Positions 1 through 6,358 of a stretch of DNA of 6,372 bases are shown one piece after another. A program made the position numbers and the translations under genes. This DNA comes from Nitrospinota bacterium. GTDB taxonomy: Bacteria > Nitrospinota > Nitrospinia > UBA9942. The DNA lies in assembly GCA_003489165.1 (NCBI GenBank), contig DNJG01000073.1, forward strand, positions 34,313 to 40,684, in the 5' to 3' direction. Below the pieces are notes generated by a model. The model was not told the origin of the DNA, ran no database searches, and was given only the letters and a program-made list of their open reading frames with translations. How positions within the stretch are numbered: position 1 is the stretch's first letter; every line of letters begins with the position of its first letter.

Positions 1-1371
1 AAGAGGGAATTGGATGAGAAGAGTATAGGCGTAATCCTTACATATCAGAAAGACTATGATGAGGGGGTCAGGGGGCTTCTTTCAGAGGAAGGTATCAGCG
101 AGATAAAGCTGCCGTCAGATTACGCAGGCTTATCATTCTTTGATGCACTAAAGGAGATGGTAAGGAAAAAAGAGGAAATTCCGAAGGAGATAACGGATAT
201 TGAAGCAGAGATTAACAGATTGTCTGATGAATGGTACTGGAAAATTGAAGAACTTATAGATGTGCTTAAAGACCTCATAGATGAGTTCAAGACACTGGAT
301 TACTGCACAGGCACAAAATATTGCTTTTTCATCTTCGGATGGGTTCCAAAGAGCTATCTCCCTAAGTTAAGTAATGCCATTAAAGAGAGGTTTGACGACA
401 GGGTAGTGATAAGGGAGCTTGAGATAATGGAGGAGGAGATAGAGAGGGTTCCTGTATCTATAAAGAATCCGAAGTTTGTTAAGCCATTTGAGATATTCAT
501 GAGAGTTCTTCCTTCTCCCCGATATGATTCCATAGACCCGACTCCATTTTTGGCAATTTTTTTTCCTGTTTTTTTTGGCCTCATACTCGGAGATATAGGT
601 CATGGCCTAATAATCCTTATTATTGTTGCGTTACTCTGGCGTAAATTCAAAGAAAGGCCTGTGATTCAGGATTTGCTGAAGGTTTTTTTCCTATGCTCTA
701 TCTATACAATAATATTTGGATTTTTATTTGGTGAATTTTTTGGCGAGCTTGGGGAGAGATTTGGGATACATCCAATCATCTTTAACCGAGGGAAGGCAAT
801 AAAAGGATTTTTAATCCTTGCAATTGGAATAGGGATAGGGCATGTCCTTCTCGGATTTATCATATCCCTTATTAACTCCATCCGCTGGCGTAAAGGTAGA
901 GAGATAATAGGAACAATCTCTTCAATTGCCATGCTCTTTACCCTGTTTCTTCTGATTGCAACCCTTTCAGGCTATCTTCCAAAAGGGTTTCTGAATGTCG
1001 GTATCATACTGACAATAATCTTTTTCCCAATTATTCTATTGTCAGAGGGGATTATTGGTGCTATTGAGCTGATTAAATCAATAGGCAACATACTCTCATA
1101 CGCCCGTATCATGGCACTCGGCGTAGCGTCAGTAATGATGACACTTGTTGCGAACAGGCTGGGTGAGATGAGCGGCAATATTGTCCTCGGAATAATTGTC
1201 GCAAGTATTATTCATGCGCTAAATATTACCATAGGCATATTCTCCCCTGCAATCCAGTCTCTCCGTCTCCACTATGTGGAATTTTTCAGCAAGTTTTACA
1301 AGCCGGGGGGAAGAAAGTATGCACCATTTAAAAAGACAAGAGGGGGGGTGAGATTGTGGAGAAGGCTCTAA
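1..1371 (+). CDS. ntpI: V/A-type ATPase subunit I (a-subunit homologue), 5' partial
   Basis: Membrane stator subunit that forms the ion half-channels beside the K ring and anchors the peripheral stalks. The reading frame is open at base 1, so the gene starts upstream; the TTG at 10 is probably an internal Leu. About 456 codons are present, whereas family members are usually 600-660 aa, so roughly 150-200 N-terminal residues are missing. Numbering from that TTG, residues 1-165 are soluble with a charged helical stretch (about 45-95). Residues 178-415 then form about seven or eight membrane helices. Hallmarks are PTPFLAIFFPVFFG then GDIGHG (177-199), FGFLFGEFFGELG (236-248), IGHVLLGF (276-283), SYARIMALG with the probable essential Arg366 (363-371), and SLRLHYVEFF with Arg419 (417-426). 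These two Arg match the pair conserved in the a/I family. The 3' end overlaps the K gene by 16 bases. Two T8 tracts (557-564 and 569-576) encode the FF pairs of the first helix. The family assignment is secure. Confidence 0.95.
   Translation, partial: KRELDEKSIGVILTYQKDYDEGVRGLLSEEGISEIKLPSDYAGLSFFDALKEMVRKKEEIPKEITDIEAEINRLSDEWYWKIEELIDVLKDLIDEFKTLDYCTGTKYCFFIFGWVPKSYLPKLSNAIKERFDDRVVIRELEIMEEEIERVPVSIKNPKFVKPFEIFMRVLPSPRYDSIDPTPFLAIFFPVFFGLILGDIGHGLIILIIVALLWRKFKERPVIQDLLKVFFLCSIYTIIFGFLFGEFFGELGERFGIHPIIFNRGKAIKGFLILAIGIGIGHVLLGFIISLINSIRWRKGREIIGTISSIAMLFTLFLLIATLSGYLPKGFLNVGIILTIIFFPIILLSEGIIGAIELIKSIGNILSYARIMALGVASVMMTLVANRLGEMSGNIVLGIIVASIIHALNITIGIFSPAIQSLRLHYVEFFSKFYKPGGRKYAPFKKTRGGVRLWRRL
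1341..1348 (+). promoter_or_regulatory. G-rich ribosome binding site for subunit K
   Basis: An A followed by seven G lies inside the 3' end of the subunit I gene, 7 bases before the GTG start at 1356. It is the only Shine-Dalgarno-like sequence near that start and supports it. The G7 run codes for part of the Gly-Gly-Val stretch of subunit I, so its length affects both genes. Confidence 0.6.
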
Positions 1372-1571
1372 TTGCATTGGCGGCGGCTATGGCTATTGCT
1401 GTTACAGGTCTTGCTACGGCATGGGCACAATCAAGGGTAGGTTCTGCAGGCGCAGGTGCTGTAGCAGAGAAGCCTGAGGTAAGCGGAACGATTATCATTC
1501 TTATGGCGATTCCTGAGACAATGGTTATACTTGGGTTTGTAGTCGCTATCATGATTATACTTGGAATCTAA
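1356..1571 (+). CDS. ntpK: V/A-type ATPase subunit K (membrane ring proteolipid)
   Basis: This 71-aa proteolipid forms the rotating membrane ring. It is a single hairpin: helix 1 spans about residues 4-24, and a short polar loop (AEKPE, 37-41) leads to helix 2 at about 44-70. The motif AQSRVGSAGAGAVAE (24-38) and the ion-binding IPETMVILG (52-60) with Glu54 are classic for the family and closely resemble the Thermus proteolipid. Helix 2 reads PETMVILG, whereas sodium-binding archaeal/bacterial relatives commonly have PETQ.IYG, so proton rather than sodium transport is my inference. The start is GTG at 1356, supported by the AGGGGGGG site upstream and by the correct N-terminal length. There is no cleavable leader beyond helix 1. 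Translation is probably coupled to subunit I through the 16-base overlap. A long inverted repeat follows immediately. Identity is secure; ion specificity is tentative. Confidence 0.95.
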   Translation: MEKALIALAAAMAIAVTGLATAWAQSRVGSAGAGAVAEKPEVSGTIIILMAIPETMVILGFVVAIMIILGI

Positions 1572-1572
1572 A

Positions 1573-1641
1573 TCAGTGGCAGTGGTTAGTGTCAGTGATA
1601 GTTAAGGGATTTTTTTCGCTGACACTATTTACTGACACTGA
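1573..1641 (+). repeat. Long imperfect inverted repeat (RNA hairpin) between K and E
   Basis: The arms are 1573-1598 and 1616-1641 (26 nt each) around a 17-nt loop. I count 21 Watson-Crick pairs, 3 G-U pairs and 2 mismatches. The inner part, TAGTGTCAG against CTGACACTA (1587-1595 and 1619-1627), is a perfect 9-bp match. CAGTG recurs three times in the left arm and GACAC three times around the right arm. The structure begins 2 bases after the K stop and ends 16 bases before the E ATG. The T run lies in the loop, not after the stem, so this is not a normal intrinsic terminator. Possible roles, all inferred, are protecting the I-K message, differential K versus E expression, or a small dispersed palindromic element. 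Confidence 0.75.
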
Positions 1642-1657
1642 CACATATTACTTAAAT

Positions 1658-2248
1658 ATGAGTTACGAAGAACTTATTGATGCTATAGAAAAAGATGCTG
1701 TAAAGGAAAGGCAGAAGATAATAGCTGATGCCGGGTTTGAGGCGAAGAGTATTGTAGAAAAAGTAAAAAATGAACTTAAGGTATTAAGGGAAAAAAAGAT
1801 AAAAGAATTTGAAGGTTATTTGGAAAGTGAAAAGGCTTTTGCGGTCGGTCAGGCAAAGAGAGAGGCTGATATTCTGTCAATCTCAGCAAAATCAGAGGTT
1901 TTGACAGAACTCTTTCAGAAAGCAGAAAAGAAGATTGTTGAAATTAAAAATGGAGGAACTTATAAGGATATACTCATAAAACTTTTAAGAGAAGCTATTG
2001 AGAGGTGGGGGGAGGAGATAAAGACTGATGATTTTATAGTTTATGTATCTGAAAAGGATTTATCCCTTCTGAAAAATACGGATATATCCAGTGAATTTAA
2101 AATTCAGCAGGATAAAGATATAAGGGAAGGGGTAATTTTAGTATCAAGGGATAATAGATTCAGAATGGTAAATACCTTAAAGAGCCGTATGGAAAGGGCA
2201 AAAGCAGATATGCTCCCGGTTTTTAATAAGGTTCTTTTTGATGTATAG
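1658..2248 (+). CDS. ntpE: V/A-type ATPase subunit E (peripheral stalk)
   Basis: Peripheral stalk subunit that tethers the catalytic head to subunit I, normally as a coiled coil with subunit G/H. From ATG 1658 it is 196 aa, the usual size. Residues 1 to about 100 are a highly charged, Lys/Glu-rich helix without prolines, as expected for the coiled coil. The remainder is a globular domain ending in GVILVSRDNRFRMVNTLKSR and LPVFNKVLFDV, matching the family C-terminal pattern (GG.v..s.dg...vdnTl..r ... LF). An in-frame GTG at 1589 would add 23 residues that lie inside the inverted repeat and do not resemble a family N terminus, so I reject it. No Shine-Dalgarno site precedes ATG 1658. An AAGGGA occurs only in the loop of the upstream hairpin. 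Initiation may depend on translation from K or on that fold. No subunit G/H gene is visible in the window. Confidence 0.93.
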   Translation: MSYEELIDAIEKDAVKERQKIIADAGFEAKSIVEKVKNELKVLREKKIKEFEGYLESEKAFAVGQAKREADILSISAKSEVLTELFQKAEKKIVEIKNGGTYKDILIKLLREAIERWGEEIKTDDFIVYVSEKDLSLLKNTDISSEFKIQQDKDIREGVILVSRDNRFRMVNTLKSRMERAKADMLPVFNKVLFDV

Positions 2249-2276
2249 GAAATTATAAAAATTCAAAAATTCTAAT

Positions 2277-2331
2277 GAAATCAGGAAAGCATGAAATAAT
2301 ATTCCTATATTCCTGGTTTCCTAAGAGGAAT
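2277..2331 (+). promoter_or_regulatory. Alternative RNA hairpins in the E-C gap, overlapping the subunit C ribosome binding site
   Basis: The 90-99 base gap between E and C can form an 11-bp stem, 2277-2287 with 2310-2320 (one G-U pair), around a 22-nt loop. Competing pairings are TTCCT 2318-2322 with AGGAA 2326-2330 (3-nt loop) and ATTCCT 2309-2314 with AGGAAT 2326-2331. Both would bury the Shine-Dalgarno sequence of subunit C. The long stem and the SD-masking stems share bases, so they exclude each other. Regulation of C translation by such a switch is inferred from pairing alone. Confidence 0.4.
2324..2330 (+). promoter_or_regulatory. Shine-Dalgarno site favouring a TTG start for subunit C
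   Basis: AGAGGAA lies 8 bases before TTG 2339 and 17 bases before the in-frame ATG 2348. The spacing favours TTG as the initiator, adding only three residues (M-F-I) to the ATG form. Confidence 0.55.
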
Positions 2332-2338
2332 TAAGTTT

Positions 2339-3397
2339 TTGTTCATTATGGATTTAGGTTATATAAATGCAAGGGTTAGGGCGTGGAAGGGGGAGTTTTT
2401 TGATGAAGAGGATTATAAGGATTTATTGTCCATAGATTCTATTGATGAATTTATCGTAAGCCTTAAAGGGACATCTTACGGATTTGACCTTGAAGAGGCA
2501 AAGGCGAGATTTTCAGGTATGCCTGTAACAGCAGTTTTTGATAATGGTCTGAAAGGTAACCTCTCAAGGACATTCAAGAGTATTTGGAATGAATCCCCTT
2601 CAAAGATAAGAGAATTGATAAGGCTTCTTTTCTTTATCTGGGATGTCCACAACCTTAAGACAATCATCAGGGGCATACATAAAGGAATTAATCCTGATGA
2701 AATTTATTCTATATTGATTCCAGCCGGTGATTTTGATGAATCAGCACTGAAGGAATTGGCAAGGCAGAATAATATTGATGGATTAATCCATATCCTTAAT
2801 ACATGGGATAATCCCTATGGAAAACCATTAGGGGACGGCTTATCGGATTATCTTGAGAATAAAGAGATTGTTAATCTTGAATTAGCCTTAGACCGTTTTG
2901 CCTATGATTTTCATCTTAGTCTGCTCAAAGGAAATGATATTAATACATCCGTTATGAGGGAGCTTTTGAGGGACAGGATTGATGTCTCAAATATTATTAC
3001 ACTCTTCAAATTTATGGAGAGCCAGAGTTCGTATCAGTTTATTAACTACTTTATACAGGGAGGAAAAAGGCTGCAGGAAAAAGATTTTTTGGAACTGGGC
3101 GGATACGAAGACAAAGAGGATATGTTAAATAGATTAATTTCCATAGTGAGGGATTCAGATTGGAGAGAGAAATTAAGAACAATTGACCTTTTGGATATTC
3201 CTGTCTTTGAAGAAGAGATGGACAATTTGATAAGGAAAAGATATTGCCGTCAGGCTGTAATTTATCCACTGACTATTGCAGTAATAATATGCTTTTATTT
3301 CAGGAAGGTCAGGGAGATAAAAAATTTGAGGCTTATAGGGATGGGAAAGGAATCTTCAATCCCTGAGGAAGAGATTAAGAGATATTTATTATTATAA
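2339..3397 (+). CDS. ntpC: V/A-type ATPase subunit C (central stalk, AC39/d family)
   Basis: Soluble funnel-shaped subunit that links the K ring to the central shaft; equivalent to eukaryotic subunit d (AC39). It is 352 aa from TTG 2339, or 349 from ATG 2348, a normal family length. The N terminus GYINARVRAWKG (7-18) is the conserved first motif. Three family repeats of the D..N[LI]..[LI] type are visible: WDVHNLKTIIRG (101-112), DRIDVSNIITLFKF (212-225) and REIKNLRLIGMGK (325-337), the last being the near C-terminal signature. The short hydrophobic stretch at about 308-321 is typical of the fold and not a membrane anchor. The protein is otherwise alpha-helical and charged. I chose the TTG because AGAGGAA sits at ideal spacing, but the ATG is close and possible. 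The gene is separated from E by a gap that can fold, and is followed 9 bases later by F. Confidence 0.93.
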   Translation: MFIMDLGYINARVRAWKGEFFDEEDYKDLLSIDSIDEFIVSLKGTSYGFDLEEAKARFSGMPVTAVFDNGLKGNLSRTFKSIWNESPSKIRELIRLLFFIWDVHNLKTIIRGIHKGINPDEIYSILIPAGDFDESALKELARQNNIDGLIHILNTWDNPYGKPLGDGLSDYLENKEIVNLELALDRFAYDFHLSLLKGNDINTSVMRELLRDRIDVSNIITLFKFMESQSSYQFINYFIQGGKRLQEKDFLELGGYEDKEDMLNRLISIVRDSDWREKLRTIDLLDIPVFEEEMDNLIRKRYCRQAVIYPLTIAVIICFYFRKVREIKNLRLIGMGKESSIPEEEIKRYLLL

Positions 3398-3406
3398 CCT
3401 GTAGAT

Positions 3407-3736
3407 ATGCCAAAAATTCTTGTAATTACATACCCGACTATGGCTTTGGGTTACAGGCTTGCAGGCGTAGATGTTATTCAGGTGGTTGAAGGGGATGATT
3501 ATGTAGAGATAATGAATAAAGCCCTGAAGACAGAGGATTTGGGTATTCTTGCCGTAGAGGATGCTATTCTTAATAAACTGCCTGAGTCATTTGTGAAGAG
3601 GATTGGAAAGGCTGCCATGCCCTTGATTGTTCCTGTGAGCACGCCTGCAAAATGGAAGGGCGAAAAAAAGGGTGAAAGTTATATTTCACGCCTTATAAGA
3701 AGGGCAATAGGGTATCAGATAAAGATAAAGAGGTGA
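3407..3736 (+). CDS. ntpF: V/A-type ATPase subunit F (central stalk)
   Basis: Small Rossmann-like subunit that binds the D shaft and modulates ATP hydrolysis. It is 109 aa, the expected size. Family marks are an N-terminal beta strand (KILVIT), the motif GYRLAGVD (15-22), the acidic strand LGILAVEDAI (45-54) with Glu51, and the C-terminal helix SYISRLIRRAIGYQI (91-105). The usual glycine-acid turn after strand 1 is YPTMALG here, a mild variation. It begins 9 bases after the C stop with no clear Shine-Dalgarno site, so translational coupling to C is likely. Its stop is only 2 bases before the ATG of the next gene, a membrane cytochrome rather than the ATPase A subunit found there in many bacteria. 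The nomenclature is confusing: the Enterococcus hirae equivalent is called NtpG. Confidence 0.93.
   Translation: MPKILVITYPTMALGYRLAGVDVIQVVEGDDYVEIMNKALKTEDLGILAVEDAILNKLPESFVKRIGKAAMPLIVPVSTPAKWKGEKKGESYISRLIRRAIGYQIKIKR
3727..3736 (+). promoter_or_regulatory. Shine-Dalgarno site that sets the start of the cytochrome b gene
   Basis: AAAGAGGTGA overlaps the end of subunit F. Its AGAGG core lies 5 bases before ATG 3739. The alternative in-frame GTG at 3733 lies inside this site and would have no usable Shine-Dalgarno sequence, so ATG 3739 is preferred. Confidence 0.7.
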
Positions 3737-3738
3737 TT

Positions 3739-4641
3739 ATGTTATTAGTTTTATTTGGATGGCTCTCAATCTTTATTTTCGTGGCAGGGGTGTTTTATAG
3801 GATTGTAAAATTTGCCTCCATGCCTCTAAACCTGCGCTGGGAGGTCTATCCTGTCCCCCATGAGTCTAAAGAGAAGCGTATTATCGGTGCCTCTTATATG
3901 GAGGAGGTTGACTGGGCTAAGAAGCCTATACACAAATCCTTGTGGGGAGAGATTGTTGAGATAGGTTATGAGATTTTCTTTTTAAGGAAAGTGAGGGAAT
4001 ATAATCCATATAATATATGGGCTCCTTCTATGGCAATGCACTGGGGCATCTATCTCTTATTTACATGGATTTTCTTTTTATTGGCAGAGAATGTTTATGA
4101 TATAAAATTTTTAAATAAAATTATAAATATTACAGGTGTTGTTTCATTTATTTTAGGGGCATCGGGCTGTTTAATCCTTATTGTAAAAAGGGCTGCAAAT
4201 GCCGACCTCAAGCTTTATACAGCACCGGTAGATTATTTCAACCTCTTATTTCTACTCTCTATATTTGTTACAGGTTTCATATCATGGTGGATAGACCCAT
4301 CTTTTATTCATTCAAAAAAATATATAAAGGATATTATCTCATTAAATCCATCTTCTGTACCTTTTGCCGTAATCTTAAACTTTCTTCTTTTTGAGCTTTT
4401 CTTAATCTATATGCCGTTTACAAAGCTCCTCCATTATGTTGCAAAATATTTTACATTCCATCACGGCTTGTGGGATGACAGGTTTAAAGAAAAGGATTCT
4501 ACGATTGACAGAAAGATTATTGAGCAGCTTTCTTACAAAGTAACATGGGCAGGTCCTCATGTGGTTGGAGGCAAGAGCTGGCTTGAAGAGGCACAAGAAT
4601 ATAAATTAGATGAAACAAAAAGTGATAAGGGGAAAAAATGA
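3739..4641 (+). CDS. NarI/DsrM-type membrane cytochrome b subunit
   Basis: Integral membrane subunit expected to carry b-type haem and to pass electrons between the quinone pool and the iron-sulfur protein encoded next. It is 300 aa from ATG 3739. Five hydrophobic helices lie at about 3-21, 97-117, 128-150, 166-186 and 207-233, the NarI (nitrate reductase gamma) layout. Candidate haem ligands are His101 at the start of helix 2 (MAMHWGIY) and His232 at the end of helix 5 (LLHYVAKYF), with His241/His242 nearby. A roughly 75-residue polar segment between helices 1 and 2 carries RWEVYPVPHE (33-42). The last 60 residues are a polar tail. No NarG/NarH genes are present, and the partner is DsrK-like. 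This therefore points to the DsrM/TmcC/HdrE group rather than a nitrate reductase. It is tightly coupled on both sides: 2 bases after F, and a 4-base ATGA overlap with the next gene. The electron donor or acceptor cannot be told from sequence. Confidence 0.9.
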   Translation: MLLVLFGWLSIFIFVAGVFYRIVKFASMPLNLRWEVYPVPHESKEKRIIGASYMEEVDWAKKPIHKSLWGEIVEIGYEIFFLRKVREYNPYNIWAPSMAMHWGIYLLFTWIFFLLAENVYDIKFLNKIINITGVVSFILGASGCLILIVKRAANADLKLYTAPVDYFNLLFLLSIFVTGFISWWIDPSFIHSKKYIKDIISLNPSSVPFAVILNFLLFELFLIYMPFTKLLHYVAKYFTFHHGLWDDRFKEKDSTIDRKIIEQLSYKVTWAGPHVVGGKSWLEEAQEYKLDETKSDKGKK

Positions 4642-6251
4642 ATAAAAAACCTAATCAATTTAATGATGTATCTAAGCTGACAGAGGAGCCGCTTGTATCC
4701 TATAAAACTGAAGACTTAATGAAGCTCCCTTATATTGATGAAGAACCGCCTATAGAGCCTCCAAAGGAAAAGTGGCTTGAGAACTATGACTTTTCCCTTG
4801 ATGGACATACAGATTTTGATATACCAAAACCAAAGAGTGAAGATGAAAAGAAAAATTTGGTAAATAGATTTTTAAACGGGCTTGAAAAACTCTTTGATTA
4901 TCAGAACAACTGGACATTCGGGAAGATATTTAAGCTGAGCATGGATTATTGTGTTGGATGCCAGACCTGCTCTGAGGCTTGCCATACATATATTGCAAGC
5001 GGAAGGCAGGAGATATATCGTCCTACATTCAGGTCGGAGATATTGAGAAGGATTTATAAGAGGTATTTTACAAAGGGAGGTAAATATTTAAAGTCCTTTG
5101 TCGGGGCTGATGTGGAGCTTAACTATAAAACAGTATGGAGGCTTCTTGAGCTGTCTTATCGCTGTAACATTTGCAGGAGGTGTGCCCAGTATTGCCCTGT
5201 AGGTATTGACAATGCTCTGATTGCAAGAGAGATAAGAAAACTATTCAGTGAGGAGATGGGGATTGCACCTTCTGAATTACTTAAAAAAGGGACGAGACAG
5301 CATATAAAGACAGGCTCTTCCACCGGCATGACGACACCAGCCTTTAAGAGCCTCATAGAATATATAGAGGAGGATATCCATGAGAGGACCGGAAGAAAAA
5401 TAAAAGTTCCTGTAGATAAGAAGGGTGCGGATATACTATTAATTCATAATGCAGGGGAGTTCCTTGCATGGCCTGATAACCCCGCAGCATTTGCAATATT
5501 GTTTGATGCGGCGGGGATAAATTATACCCTTAGCAGTGAGACCTTCGGTTATGACAGTGTAAACTATGGACTCTGGTTTGACGATGTGGAAGCGGCAAGG
5601 ATAGGGTTAAGGCACTTAAAGATTGCAAAGGAACTGGGTGTAAAGAAGATTGTCGTCGGGGAATGCGGTCATGCCCATAAATCTTTCTGTGTAATCCTTG
5701 ACCGCATGCTGCCGGGAGAATTCAGTATTCCGGATATTCCGAGGGAGAGCTGTATCCCTCTTATGTGGGAGGTTGTCCAGAGCGGCAGAATTAAATTCAA
5801 TCCTGAGAGGAATAACTTCCCCTTCACACTTCATGACTCATGCAATATAGTGAGACTGATGGGAATTGTCCAGCCTCAACGTAATATCCTTAAGGCTGTC
5901 TGTGCAAAGCCGTTGAGGGAGATGTCTCCTAATGGTGTGAAAAATTACTGCTGTGGCGGTGGCAGTGGTTTTGCAATAATGAATACTCTTAACTTTGCCC
6001 AGTTCAGGAAAAAGGTAAGCGAGAGGATGAAGGTGAAACAGGTTCTTGAAGTATTTAATGATGTCCTAAATCCCGATATTAATAAAATGGTTGTAACAAC
6101 ATGCTCAAACTGTAAGGGTGCAATGAGAGATGCCATAGGGCATTACGGACTCTGGAATAAATATAGAATCCTTTATACAGGGCTTGCAGAGGTTATAGTC
6201 AATGCAATGGCAGATATACCGCCGTTTTTAAAATGGGAGTTTGAAGAATGA
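4638..6251 (+). CDS. DsrK/HdrD-like iron-sulfur oxidoreductase (CCG domain)
   Basis: Cytoplasmic-side catalytic iron-sulfur subunit of a membrane redox complex, related to DsrK, TmcB and HdrD; 537 aa with no signal peptide. Residues 1-95 are a polar, proline-rich extension, as also occurs in DsrK. Two ferredoxin-type 4Fe-4S sites follow: Cys105/108/111/115 and Cys176/179/182/186-Pro. The first CCG-like half (about 265-375) keeps only GECGHAH (Cys343) and lacks the CC and CxxC elements. The second half has HDSC (Cys402), YCCGGGSG (Cys438/439) and CSNC (Cys489/492), fitting the site that binds a noncubane 4Fe-4S cluster in HdrB-type proteins. The order of motifs matches DsrK. Substrates in this family are thiol/disulfides or protein disulfides such as DsrC; which applies here is unknown. 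ATG 4638 has AAGGGG at 5-base spacing and overlaps the cytochrome stop. No dsrJ, dsrO or dsrP gene follows, so the module has just two genes. Confidence 0.93.
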   Translation: MNKKPNQFNDVSKLTEEPLVSYKTEDLMKLPYIDEEPPIEPPKEKWLENYDFSLDGHTDFDIPKPKSEDEKKNLVNRFLNGLEKLFDYQNNWTFGKIFKLSMDYCVGCQTCSEACHTYIASGRQEIYRPTFRSEILRRIYKRYFTKGGKYLKSFVGADVELNYKTVWRLLELSYRCNICRRCAQYCPVGIDNALIAREIRKLFSEEMGIAPSELLKKGTRQHIKTGSSTGMTTPAFKSLIEYIEEDIHERTGRKIKVPVDKKGADILLIHNAGEFLAWPDNPAAFAILFDAAGINYTLSSETFGYDSVNYGLWFDDVEAARIGLRHLKIAKELGVKKIVVGECGHAHKSFCVILDRMLPGEFSIPDIPRESCIPLMWEVVQSGRIKFNPERNNFPFTLHDSCNIVRLMGIVQPQRNILKAVCAKPLREMSPNGVKNYCCGGGSGFAIMNTLNFAQFRKKVSERMKVKQVLEVFNDVLNPDINKMVVTTCSNCKGAMRDAIGHYGLWNKYRILYTGLAEVIVNAMADIPPFLKWEFEE

Positions 6252-6296
6252 AAATTAAGCCAAGAATCCCCCGATGTGAGCAGAATTGTAAAGATA

Positions 6297-6325
6297 TTGA
6301 CAATATAATTAGATATGGGTAATAT
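6297..6325 (+). promoter_or_regulatory. Sigma70-type promoter for the downstream tRNA
   Basis: A consensus -35 TTGACA (6297-6302) is followed by a 17-base spacer and a -10 of TAATAT (6320-6325), which keeps the key first TA and last T. Transcription would start near 6332-6333, leaving about 26 nt before the mature tRNA. The leader includes a weak CCTG-AAA-CAGG hairpin (6336-6346). A perfect TATAAT at 6304-6309 has no good -35 and is a poorer candidate. Confidence 0.6.
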
Positions 6326-6358
6326 TAATTTTAGGCCTGAAACAGGGAAAAATTTATT

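Noticed and set aside
354..1178. Minus-strand open frames opposite subunit I
   Set aside because: They are antisense to strongly conserved membrane motifs and have no family features of their own.
1616..1641. Intrinsic terminator after subunit K
   Set aside because: The stem is strong, but no T tract follows it; the T run is in the loop, and the ATPase genes continue downstream.
1589..1657. N-terminal extension of subunit E from GTG 1589
   Set aside because: It lies within the inverted repeat, encodes a hydrophobic/threonine-rich segment unlike the family, and the normal length is reached from ATG 1658.
3733..3738. GTG start for the cytochrome b gene giving a 4-base overlap with F
   Set aside because: The GTG is part of the Shine-Dalgarno site that serves ATG 3739.
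3739..4641. Respiratory nitrate reductase gamma subunit
   Set aside because: The five-helix fold is NarI-like, but there are no NarG, NarH or NarJ genes and the partner is DsrK/HdrD-like.
6336..6346. Terminator CCTG-AAA-CAGG before the tRNA
   Set aside because: The 4-bp stem is too short, is followed by A-rich rather than T-rich sequence, and lies downstream of the tRNA promoter.
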